Of a DNA stretch of 64,000 nt, positions 21,130-31,103 are shown piece by piece. Source of the stretch: Protea cynaroides (Eukaryota > Streptophyta > Magnoliopsida > Proteales > Proteaceae); contig CM053270.1 in assembly GCA_028583415.1 (NCBI GenBank), forward strand, positions 49,988,663-50,052,662. The letters are read 5' to 3'. Made by a program: the position numbers and the translations under genes. Under the pieces are notes generated by a model, which saw only the letters and a program-made list of their open reading frames with translations, was not told the origin of the DNA and made no database searches. Every line of letters begins with the position of its first letter. The stretch's first letter is position 1.

Positions 21130-23288
21130 TGTAAGACCCACATTCCGTGAACCTGATCTAAACCTCTATTTTATGTCGTAACAGGTCTTCCAATCATTAC
21201 CGGACCAGACGCGACGAGCGGATCACAATCAGGTACGAAATAGACCAAAACAGAGAAATATTTTCATACCGGTCGTATGATACCAGTCTATATACTGATC
21301 AATGCCTACACGAGCAGACTATTAGATCCAAAAACAGATCTCAATGGGTCCCGCTTGCCAAATCTCAATCCTAGAGACTTTTTTAACGTAGAAAAACTTC
21401 CTAAAACCTAATCTAGCCTATTTACTGACCTCTAAACCTCCTTAAACCTCTTTGATTGATCCTCACAAACCTTAGAGAGGAGAAGGAGATTTGAAGAGGA
21501 GAAAGAGCTAAGAAAGGTGGAAGAGAAGCTGTCGTTGGACGAAGAACACCATAGTTGAGAACCAACAGTAAGTGCTTGAACTTCTTTCTAAGTTAAGCAT
21601 TATGGATGACTTATCATGACTTATCAATACCATGCAAGGCTAGGTATTGATCAAAATCCCTAAATTCTCGTTAAACCCTAATTGTTCGATAAACCCTAGA
21701 TTCAAATTCTAGGCGAAGAATCGCAAGAACTAAGACTTGAATGGAACATAAAACAACCCTAACTTGTTGCTCAAGCCTAGAATGCATAGGAGCACCCCTA
21801 AGAGTCATAGTGGGTGACCCACGAAAGATGAACACCAAGTTGGTGGTCATCCAGAGGCATACCGATCGACTATACCGGTTGCACCATATGCGACCGGTAC
21901 TGCGACCGGTACCTCTCGGGAGCTGGTCAAGGAGGGACCGATCGACCATACCGGTCGCACCAATTCCCCCCAGTGCAGCGACCGGTATATACTGTTTTGG
22001 ATGTATTTTGACCCAGTTGATTTTCGACCAACGTAAAACCCTAAGGAACTAATTATAATTAAACCCTAACAACGTGTAAGACCCTGTGATAGCAAGATTG
22101 GACGTTGTGACATGAACCAAGTAAGCGATCGAGCATCAGGTAAGGGAATCAGACCCAAACCCTAATTAACTAATAACAGTAAAATGTTGTTGATAACTAT
22201 TGTTCTATGAAGTGTTGCTTATGCATATTCACATGTCATCTTTACTTTCAGTTATTATATTGTTTATGTATACTCACTATGCTAGGTTGTGATTGTTAGG
22301 CATATAATTGTTTTCATTGATGTGTGGAGAATGGGAAGGGCCTGGGGTCTGGGATCATCCTCACACTAGCACCTTTTAGTATCATTTTTGTCTTAGCATG
22401 CTTGGTGCGGGTTGGGTATTAGGGGGAGGACGTGGCACTGTGGTCTCCGGCCTGGCCACCAAACTCTAGCCCTATCTCTATGCTATTGGAAGCAGTGCTG
22501 GGATAGGGCTTACTATGATGACATATAGGATTGGTTAGTTGCGAGCCTAGTTTGCAAGCCCTCACCAATAGGGGCTTACGTGTTGGTATGGGTAGGGCAT
22601 CAGGGGAAGTGTTGGCGGTGTGTGATCCAGACACTTTAGCTCTATCTATATTCTATGGTGGGTGCATGTGAGATGACAGTGGTGTTCGATCCATTAGGCG
22701 GATTCACATACTCATGTATAGAGGTGTGGTGGCCGCCAATCCTTTCTATAGCACATTGCAAACTTAAAATCAGACCATAATGTGAATGTTACTCATGCAT
22801 GTTGCTTGTTGCATTGTCTGATTTTCTTATTGAGCTAAGTTGTGAGCTCATCCTTGTATATATACATTTTTTTGATGTTGATGCAAGTTATACTGTGGAG
22901 GACTACGTGGATGCTCTAGTATATGGAGGTGTTGCTACTTTAGAAGTGCAAGCAGGGGAGGACGAGCATGACGCTTCATGTAAGTGCCCTTTCTGCATGT
23001 ACCTCTAGGATGGTTTTATTTTATTTTATTTTATTTTAGTTGGATTCATAAATTGTGTAAAGATATTTTATTTATATTTTGGTATAGAGAATAATTGGTT
23101 ATTATACTTACAATGTAGAACTCAGTTCATTTAATTTAAAACTTCTGCTGTATTTATTTATATTCTGATTATGGTTATGTGCAATGATTTGTATTAGTAG
23201 ATATGGTCTTATTGAGATCCTGGTGTGAACTGTTGGTTTCGTGGCTATTCACTCACGCTTCTGGTTCAGCCGAAATTGGGGTGTGACA
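21130..23288 (+). repeat. Element C 3' LTR
   Basis: It begins TGTAAGACCCACATTCCG and ends ATTGGGGTGTGACA, 2159 bp. ACCGGTCG words cluster at 21265-21310 and 21855-21995. The segment with GGGGGAGGACGTGGCAC and CAATAGGGGCTTACG (22425-22600) is the LTR core shared by all copies in the window. The TATA region near 21415 is degenerate. The short frames inside are not genes. Confidence 0.88.
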
Positions 23289-24800
23289 GTTAAGAACAAA
23301 GTAGAGGGAAAGCTAAAGAAATCATTAAAATAATTTTAATCATATACGAAAGTGGATTTATGATTTTGAAGTATGCCATGTGGAAATCATTAAAATATAA
23401 TTTATTTATACAATCATAGATATTTAGCACTAAGAGATTAAAATAAAGGTTTAGTTAGTTTAAACAGTTTCATTCTTGAAATCAAAATCAAACCGTTTAA
23501 TTAAATGGTTTCATTTCTGAAACCAGAATCAAACCATTTAATAATCGGTTTCACGATTTTGGTTTAAACGGTTCAATTCAATTTCGGTACTCGTTTTGTT
23601 TTTATTTTTGACACCCTTAGTGTGGCTGCTGACTCCGACAATGAAGGCCACAGAAAAGTGAGAAAGGTTATGTATTTTCAAACAAATGGCAATTTGGTTC
23701 ACTAAGAAGTTTAAATTAACACTGTTAGTTTTTGGGAGATGCGTAAGTCAATAAGTGCCACAGAGGTCCATGTAGTGAACAAAATATCAATGAGAGGTCC
23801 AAGTAATTTTCCTTATAAACTTTTAGGTAGAAAATGTATATCATTTCTTTCGATTGGAGATGAAGATGGGATTTATTTGATCCCAAGTCAAAGATATGAT
23901 TCCCAAAGGTTCCATCGACTCTACCAAGGAAAATACTAGCATCTTCAAAGATGACAAGTTTGGATCACCGACCTACATGTACATATACTCTCCATGGGGT
24001 CCCATCACCATTGATGTGGGGTGAAACCCACATCTAGATGAAACCCACATCTAGAGTGTGGGATCCATTGGATATGAACGGTGATAATATCCTGTGGAGA
24101 ATACAAGTACATGCAGGTAAATTATTCTCAAAGATAAGAGAAAGAGCCACCGAATTTGAATCCTCTCCCCACGTAAGTATTCTCCGATGATTCCATCATC
24201 ATCTATGGATGTGAAATCTGTTTTTGAGATGTGGGACCCATGATGAGTCATGAGGAGGACACCCCCACCTGGGATGTCGAGCGAGATTGGCATTATTGGT
24301 CAGACTTTCAGGCCCATATATATAAAACAATGGTAAAGCATAAAACTTTACCATTCATTTACCAAAAAAAAAAAAAAACTTTACCTTTCATGCTATATAC
24401 GTCCTTCTCCCTTTACATGCTACGTAAGCGCTCACAAAAGATAATTCAGTATCCAAGTGTAGCATGTTTCATCACTCCTTTTAAGTCCTCTAGAGCTTCC
24501 AAGTTAGTTTGAGAGAGAAAGAATGCTGGCCAACTATTCCTCTGTGGAGGCTAACATAAAAACAAAGTTCTATCTATGGACGCTTAAGGCAAAGTTCAGT
24601 TAACAACATTACCCTAACCGTCACCACAAACGTCATCTCCCACTCCCAAAATCCCATGGTCCCGATCCTCTCGTCACATCCTTGGAAGCCGTCGATGGAT
24701 TGTGGGTCTCAAACTCCAGATGTGGATTCCATATAAAAACAGGTGCTTTCAAAAGTGTGAAATGATAAAGTGAACAGAAATCTGCACTCAATATGCCATT
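23289..24800. other. Intergenic stretch with a hAT-like remnant
   Basis: No coding sequence is visible. At about 23430-23622 lies an AT-rich stretch rich in AAACCGTTTAAT/ATTAAACGGTTT words that ends TTTGACACCCTTAG, close to the terminal repeat of the hAT at 28743-29642. It may be the right end of a decayed hAT. Small direct repeats (GAAACCCACATCTAGA, twice near 24025-24055) and a short poly(A) (24363-24379) are the only other structures I see. Confidence 0.4.
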
Positions 24801-24805
24801 CAAAT

Positions 24806-24818
24806 GCTCTATATAAAC
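24806..24818 (+). promoter_or_regulatory. TATA box upstream of the UGT pseudogene
   Basis: GCTCTATATAAAC lies about 60 bp before the ATG at 24873, the normal distance for a plant core promoter plus a short leader. It suggests the UGT copy kept its own promoter before decaying. Confidence 0.5.
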
Positions 24819-24872
24819 TCTTTCTTATGGCCTTGAGCTATCCACTGCCAAGTCCCAAGACCACATAGAGCA

Positions 24873-26218
24873 ATGAATCAGCCACACTTCCTTGTAGTCA
24901 CATTCCCTGCTCAAGGCCACATCAACCCTGGCCTTCAGTGCGCTTGTAGTCACATTCCCTGCTCAAGGCCACATCAACCCTGGCCTTCAGTGCGCTTGTA
25001 GTCACATTCCCTGCTCAAGGCCACATCAACCCTGGCCTTCAGTTCGCCAAGCGCGCCTCGTAGCCACTGGTGCGTGAGTCACCTTCGCCACCAGTGCTTC
25101 CGTACACCGACGAATGTCGAATACTTCCATTATCCCCAATGACCTAACCGTTGCTCCTTTCTGTGATGATTTTGACTAATTCAAAACCGGTGACGACATC
25201 GAACACTTCTTGTCAGAGCTTAAACACCACGGATCTCGAACACTCACTGACTTCGTCCTTGATTTAGCCAACAAAGCTTCCCCAGTCACCTGTATAGTGT
25301 ATACCCTTCCCCTACCTTGGGTAGCTGATCTTGCTCGCAAGCTGTTTGTTCCTTGTTGTCTTCTATGGATTCAACCAGCAACTGTTGACATTTATTACTA
25401 CTATTTCAATGGCTATGCCGATCTAATGGCTAACAGAACCGATCCCTCTTATTCAGTAGAGCTCCCTGGGCTACCATTTCTCACTTGTAAAGATATTCCT
25501 TCTTTCTTCCTCCCATCAAACACTTACGCCTTCACCCTCAAGGCATTCAAAGAGCAGTTAGAGAAATTGGAACAAGAAACCAAGGTACAAGTCCTTGTGA
25601 ACACTTACGATGCCTTGGAACCCCAAGGATTAAAAGCCATCGAAAAGCTTAATTTGTCGCAATTGGGCCTTTGATTCCTTCGGGTTTCTTAGATGGGAAG
25701 GACCCATCTGATAAATCATTTGGAGCAGATCTATTCAAGGTCTCAAAGGATTATATTGAATGGTTGAACTCAAAGCCCAATTCTTCTGTTGTTTATGTTT
25801 CTTTCGGAAGCATTGCTATGCTACCAAAGAAACAAATGGAAGCTATGGCCAATGGGTTATTGCAAGGTCGCCGACCATTCTTGTGGGTCATTCGAAGGTC
25901 TGAGAATGGAACAGAAAATGAAGAAAACAAGATACTGGATCAGTTAGAAGAATTGAATGAACAAGGGTTGATAGTTCCAAGATGTGTGGAAGACGGGAGT
26001 AGGGGTGAAGGCTATTGAAGAAGACGAAGGGATAGTAGAGAGTGAGGAGCTTGTGAAATGCTTGGAAATGGTGATGGAAGGAGAGAGTGGGGAGGAGATG
26101 AAGAAGAACGCAAAGCATTGGATGGATTTGGCTAGAGAAGCTGTTAAGGATTGTGGTTCTTCCAATTGGAATCTTAGAGAATTTGTGGATGAGTTTGTAA
26201 GGGAAAAGACTGTTGTAT
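24873..26218 (+). pseudogene. UGT75-like family-1 UDP-glycosyltransferase pseudogene (best copy)
   Basis: It starts MNQPHFLVVTFPAQGHINPGLQ, the N-terminal acceptor-binding signature of plant glucosyltransferases, and continues with PVTCIVYTLPLPWVADLARK, WIQPATVDIYYYYFNGYAD and ELPGLPFLTCKDIPSFFLPS, then LIPSGFLDGKDPSDKSFGAD and NSSVVYVSFGSIAMLPKKQ, ending LREFVDEFVREKTVV. Intact members glucosylate small acceptors with UDP-glucose in the cytosol. It is broken four ways: a 52-bp tandem triplication near the N-terminus, an in-frame TAA at 25177-25179, a frame change near 25670, and a deletion near 25985 that removes the whole PSPG sugar-nucleotide box (the frame goes from GLIVPRC straight to WKTGVGVKAIEEDEG). 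The assignment to UGT75 is by overall resemblance. Confidence 0.88.
24891..25046 (+). repeat. 52-bp tandem triplication in the UGT pseudogene
   Basis: Three near-identical copies of a unit starting CTTGTAGTCACATTCC and ending CCTTCAGTGCG begin at 24891, 24943 and 24995. The unit covers the codons for VVTFPAQGHINPGLQ. Since 52 is not a multiple of three, each extra copy shifts the frame. The near identity of the copies shows the duplication is recent. Confidence 0.92.
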
Positions 26219-26627
26219 AGTTCGTAGTGTGTAAAGAATGATAAATAACCAATTTACAGAAATTGGAATGCCTGTTTGGCTTTTTTTTTTTTGGTTAAGC
26301 TGGAATGCATGTTGTTAGAAAATGATTCTAAGAATAAACCTTTATATTTTATGTATTTTTTTTTCTCCATTAGTTTTGTTTCAAATGAATGAATGAATTA
26401 AAAAAAAAAAGTCTAAAAAAGGTGGTTCGTTACAGAAAAATTTTGTTTAAAATTGTGTTTTGATCCGGCCATTTACTTCTTGGAATGTATTATGTTGTTA
26501 GAAAAGATTCCATGAAGAAACCTTTGGATTTTTATATTTTTTTATGAGTAATGTTTGTTGTCATTAGTGAAGCAATTCACTTCGTATTTCATTTTCACCC
26601 TTACAAATACTCTAATGATTGCTATAG
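26219..26627. other. 3' flank of the UGT pseudogene
   Basis: AT-rich sequence follows the UGT stop. Two parallel stretches (26295-26380 and 26485-26560) share TGTTAGAAAA, GATTC and AAGAAACCTTT words and may be a diverged tandem duplication. No gene is visible. Confidence 0.4.
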
Positions 26628-26940
26628 TTCATTCTTGTTTTGATGTAAAATTTTATCGTAAAATTTCATGTGTAATATTTTATATATAAAGAAAAATTTC
26701 GATGTTTTTTCCAAGCTTCCGTTTGTTTTGACGTAAAATTTTACGTGTAACATTTTATATGTAAAAAAAAAATTCAATGCTTTATCTACTAGAAACAAAA
26801 TTTGAAATTTTTTATTTTTATATATACAAATGCTACACATAAAATCTTAGTAAAATTTTACGATAAAATTCGTAAAATTTTACGTAAATTTTATGATAAA
26901 ATTTTACATGAAAACAAACAAAGCTTACACTTTGAGAGAA
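26628..26940. mobile_element. Foldback (MITE-like) inverted-repeat element
   Basis: The outer arms are inverted: AAGCTTCCGTTTGTTTTG with GTAAAATTTTACGTGT at 26713-26750 on the left, and TTTTACATGAAAACAAACAAAGCTT at 26903-26930 on the right. Between them are further self-complementary AAAATTTTACG and CGTAAAATTTT runs, so the strand folds into a long AT-rich hairpin. No coding capacity, and no confident target duplication. Confidence 0.5.
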
Positions 26941-27489
26941 ATCAGGTACCAAATACCTCTCCAGTCTCTCATCCCTCTCCTAGGGCTACTTGCTTCTTTA
27001 TAACATCTTTTCAGTGGGCAAAAAACTTATTTACAAAGTCCATCTACTCATGATGGGCAAAGAGAGCAAATTCCTTCTTTCTTTCTTTCTTTCTTTTCTT
27101 TCGCATTGTCCAAATGTCACACTATAAATTTTTTTTCTTAATTATCCATTCAATTACATGCATGTTCACAAATATGATTTGAATTCAACCTAAGAATATG
27201 TGAATGTGTTATGTGGGTATATGATATTTGTTTAGTTTTTCTCATTATTTTGACTCAAATAATGTAGAAGGATGATGTTACTACTCTACGGTCCCATTGG
27301 TAGGAGATCTTCATAATGGTTTCAATGATACTATTGAATTTCATAGAGTTGAATTTGATTATGATTCACTATTTATAGTTGATGTGCATAAATTCCATCG
27401 ATCAATCGATGACCTGCATGTAACATACACACCACTCCACTTAGGGGCACTTTGGTTTTTATCACTTTCGTGGGAACAAACCTGATATG
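26941..27489. other. Non-coding stretch
   Basis: It contains a (TTTC)n microsatellite at 27075-27104 and otherwise unremarkable AT-rich sequence. The short frame at 27297-27485 has no recognisable similarity. The last 60 bp may belong to the truncated LINE that follows. Confidence 0.4.
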
Positions 27490-28094
27490 GGTGGGTACAA
27501 GGTAAATGTTGATGGGTGTTCCCTAGGAAACCCAGGTGATGATGGAGTAGGAGTTTTCGGAGATGCAAAGAGCCAAGTTTTATTTGCTTATTCAGAATAT
27601 ATCTCAAATGCAACTAATTACAATACTGAATTGAGAGCACTGAGAGCAGCTTTGAAAGGCCTATAAGAAGCAAGAAAAATGGATTACATAAAATATGGGT
27701 AGAATGTGACTCAAAGTCAATGGTGGACTGCCTTATAAGTGGAAATCAAGCTTCCTTGGTACTATATGCAAGCATGGTACAGATTTCTGATGGAAAATCT
27801 TAATATAAACATTAGGATTACATACTATTTTAGAGAGTTAAATTGTATAGCTGATAATCTAGCAAAAAGAGCAGTTACAGTTACTTCGGAGAACTGGACT
27901 ACTTGCCCTGATTTCATAGCTGGGGGTATAGTTTGGGAAGCATCTAATCGTCCAAGATTTCATTTTAGTCAGGAGTTTATTAACACTTCTAGTTGTTAGG
28001 ATCCTTGCTGATAGCAATTTCGAAGGTGGGGTCTCCTAACCACTTTGTTTTGTAGTTTATTTTTCCTTCAGTTTGCTAATACAATCATGATTTT

Positions 28095-28127
<33 letters not shown>

Positions 28128-28132
28128 AATCT
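27490..28132 (+). pseudogene. LINE-type RNase H domain remnant with A-rich tail
   Basis: The sequence reads YKVNVDGCSLGNPGDDGVGV, then YNTELRALRAALKGL, VECDSKSMVDCLISGN and FRELNCIADNLAKRA, the hallmark order of the RVT_3-type RNase H found at the C-terminus of plant non-LTR retrotransposons. One stop (27663-27665) and a frame change near 27710-27740 break it. An A-rich AAATAAATAAATAAATAAA tail at 28094-28127 fits the 3' end of a 5'-truncated LINE. A free-standing RNase H-like host gene is the less likely alternative. Confidence 0.7.
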
Positions 28133-28742
28133 GATATTACCGTCTTACCAATGATATTCTCAACCTAAGTATTTCCAACAAACAATTTCAAATACCTAAA
28201 TAAATCTCACATCTATTTACTATAAATAAACTCACTCACCAAATATTTCAAAAAACGCAACATCAATCATGGAAAAAAGATCTTCTGTAGTGAGGTCAAA
28301 GTGGTAGTGAGGATCCTAGTCACTAAAAGTGCAACGAGATATGTGTTCTGATGAATTTTGAGTGGTCAGTGAAGATATTCCGATGCACTTTGAATGACCA
28401 GTGAGACATCTCAATGCACTTTAAGTGGATGGGATCCCGAATACCACTTTGGCTCTCAACGGATCCCAATCCCATCAATCACACTGCATGACAGAACTAA
28501 AGTGGATCTGGAAAAGGACAACTATGAAACTTGGTCAATAACAAAAAGGAGAGACATAAAACCTATATGTCATAGGCTCATAGAAAGGGAAAATGATCGT
28601 CTGTCATGTAACAGTGCTGATGTTTGTATTTAGCCTACGTCATTCGCCCATAGTTGCATGACCAGAGCAAACTCCTTTTTTGTGCTTGCCACAAAAGTCA
28701 TGCGTCGGACCAACCTCTTGCTAGTTAGGTGTTGTCGCAAAC
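28133..28742. other. Non-coding stretch before the hAT
   Basis: It has two imperfect copies of a roughly 45-bp segment (GATGCACTTTGAATGACCAG and CAATGCACTTTAAGTGG, 28350-28430). No gene is recognised. Its last eight bases (28735-28742, TCGCAAAC) are the left target duplication of the hAT. Confidence 0.4.
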
Positions 28743-29642
28743 TAGGGGTGTCAATCCTAAGACTGCACCATGTCCCCCGGGCAGGACCAACCGGTTAAAA
28801 ACTGCACCGAATCGAACCGATTATTAAATGTGTCGGTCTTCAGACTAGACCAATTACTAATAGATTGTTAACTATGCAGGGGTGTAAACCAACGGTCGCC
28901 CGACTGGGCTGACTGATTAAAGCCTGAAAGATTATAGACCGACTAAGGACCGATTAGACTGATAGTTTGGAAAAAAAAACACTTTCTTATTTGCATCTAC
29001 TATTTTAGGGTGATCACTGATCAACGTCTCTCTGGGAGACTATGTGGTTCGGCACGAAACCTCCAACTTCAATTGACAAGCAATTTTTTTTTTTTGTTTG
29101 CATCAGAATATTGATTGAATTAGATTATTGTGTGATTTTGCATTTGTAGGAGACATCAATGGTCATGGAGAACACCATAGCTTAAAAAAGAGCTATTCAT
29201 TCTCAGCTTCACACCATGTAGGCTAGCTGAATTTTTGCCTACAGTTTATTCAATTATAAACTTGTACAGCCTGAAGACAAAATTGTTGACAGTTAGGGTC
29301 AACTCCACTCTACCATCCATCCTAGAACCTTGTCAAAGTGGTACTTGCAGTGAATACAACCTTATTAAATCAAATTGCAATGGGCCTTTTAATAGACCGA
29401 ATAGCATAATCGAACATAAGACCGAATAAGATAACCGATTACGGACGTTAATAGATCGATTGAACCGATTAACATAGGACCAATTAGGGACCTAGACCAA
29501 CCGGACCGAATATAAACAAGTCAATATCTTGCAAATCAAGACCGATTAGTTAAACATGTCGATTACGGTCTAAGGGGTTAAATTGGTGGGGACCGGTTAG
29601 GCCCGACTGAGACCAACCGAGGCCGACCGATTGACACCCCTA
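28743..29642. mobile_element. Non-autonomous hAT-type DNA transposon
   Basis: The ends are inverted: TAGGGGTGTCAATC on the left and its complement at 29629-29642 on the right. The element is flanked by identical 8-bp target duplications TCGCAAAC (28735-28742 and 29643-29650). An 8-bp duplication with this kind of terminus identifies the hAT superfamily. It is 900 bp and rich in ACCGATT/GACCGA words near both ends, with no transposase reading frame, so it would need an enzyme from elsewhere. Confidence 0.88.
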
Positions 29643-30224
29643 TCGCAAACATATAAAACAGATATCGCCAACTGAGTGGCGTGTAAACTGAAATTATTGG
29701 TACTAATCACATGTTATAATAATGTTGTACTTTAATAATGGTAGATTCTAAAATACCTTATATAGCTAGTTGGGTCTGATTGGGTTCGGGTTGAGTCCAG
29801 ATTGCTTTTCACATATGTTTGTGCTGAGCCAGCGGGTCAGGTCATGGCGCAACGCGGGTGATGGTCAAGATCAAGATCTATTTTTTGGATCTCGATTAGG
29901 TCGGATTTATTTTTATGCAACCTTTGGACCGAAAATGGTTTAGAGAGTGTAAGCACCCCATTTTTGCCATTTCGAGTTGACAAAGACCTACTGGTGTGTG
30001 GACAACAAAGGAAGAAAGATGAGTGAAAATTTAGGTTTTGACTACAACCTTGAGGTAGTTTTCGGTGGGTCCTACAATAAGGTCACAGGCTGTAATCTAC
30101 ATGGAAGCATAGGTCATGGAATTATCTTCGAAATGATATCAGAATTGCCCAATTCTGATATCAAATGAAGAAGATATGGTCATTTTAGTCGAATGATACG
30201 TACAAGGGAGGATTCTGAAATTAT

Positions 30225-30900
30225 CATAAATAATCCCAAGGGCTTTCATGCAAATTATCGTAAGTTGGATTGTTTAAATTTCAAATCATCATATCTTGAT
30301 CATCCGACATCTGAATCACATGGTTTAAGTACCAATGTTCCTTATTTTCAGTCCTTTTCAAAATGGCCGTGAAGAATCCCAGGTAGAGGTCACCAGCGGG
30401 TCCCATGCAAGCTTTCATGTAGAATTATCGATAGAACTTCATTTTTTCATATCTTGGCCGTTCTACGTCGGATTCAGATGATTCCAAAGCCATTATTCTT
30501 CATTTGTGATGTCCTACAAAGTGGACGTGGAAAATCTCGAGTAGAAGTCTCCGGAGGGTCCCATGCAAAATTACACATGAAAATGGTCATTTAATCTTTG
30601 AAAATTCATATTTTGGTCACACCATATCCAAATCAGGTAATTTCAGTTTCATTATGTTCCATTTTTAGTACTCTACAAAGTGGACGTAATGGATTTTCGA
30701 TAGAAGTCCCCGAAGGATCCCATGCAGAAGGGTCAGTCAAATTATCGATAATGGGCCTACTTAAACTTCAGAAATTCATAAGTTGACCATTTTATTTCCA
30801 AATGAGGTGATTCAAGCTCCAACATTCCTTATTTTTAGTATTCTACAAAGTGAACGTATAAAATTTGGAATATAGGCTATCAAAAAATTTCATGCAGAAT
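30225..30900 (+). repeat. Diverged tandem subrepeats in the Ogre-like LTR
   Basis: About four copies of a unit of roughly 160-170 bp, each with TCATATTTTGG, CTACAAAGTGGACGT and GGGTCCCATGCA words. Copies are clearest at 30390-30560 and 30555-30730. Such internal subrepeats are usual in long Tat/Ogre LTRs. Confidence 0.6.
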
Positions 30901-30945
30901 GTCAACGGAAATAGCCCATGAAATGACAGAGAGAGAAACCCAGTC

Positions 30946-31035
30946 AATCCAGTCAACTCATCTCAACCCAAGCCAGTCTTGGCCCAACCTAGTCAATCCA
31001 GTCAACTCATCTCAACCCAAGCCAATCTTGCCCAA
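30946..31035 (+). repeat. Short tandem duplication (CAGTCAACTCATCTCAACCC)
   Basis: A unit containing CAGTCAACTCATCTCAACCC and AAGCCA(G/A)TCTTG is present twice in a row, followed by a partial third. The sequence is otherwise featureless and lies within the Ogre-like LTR. Confidence 0.7.
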
Positions 31036-31103
31036 CCCAGTCAATCCTTGTCAATCCGGACCAAATCTATTGGACCCATGTGCATGCATATTATGTATAT
31101 TAT

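Larger units (their letters stand above)
17214..23288 (+). mobile_element. Element C: 5'-truncated Tekay-like Ty3/gypsy element
   Basis: It begins inside gag (reading SFFAQNRGLKR) with no 5' LTR, primer-binding site or antisense gene. It continues through protease, reverse transcriptase, RNase H, integrase and chromodomain to a doubled polypurine tract and a 3' LTR (21130-23288). Its LTR words are of the ACCGGTCGC kind, so it belongs to the same family as B. It is the most decayed of the elements with pol in this window. The left breakpoint lies in a MULE-like terminal repeat and suggests loss by illegitimate recombination. Confidence 0.88.

Noticed and set aside
24873..26218. A functional UGT gene with an intron hiding the stop
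   Set aside because: The PSPG box is missing altogether, and the triplication and stop occur in coding sequence without splice sites that would remove them.
27297..27485. Small plus-strand gene before the RNase H remnant
   Set aside because: No similarity and no conserved motif; adjacent to a truncated LINE.
28743..29642. A gene in the frame 29235-29429
   Set aside because: Short frame without similarity, inside a hAT with clear ends.
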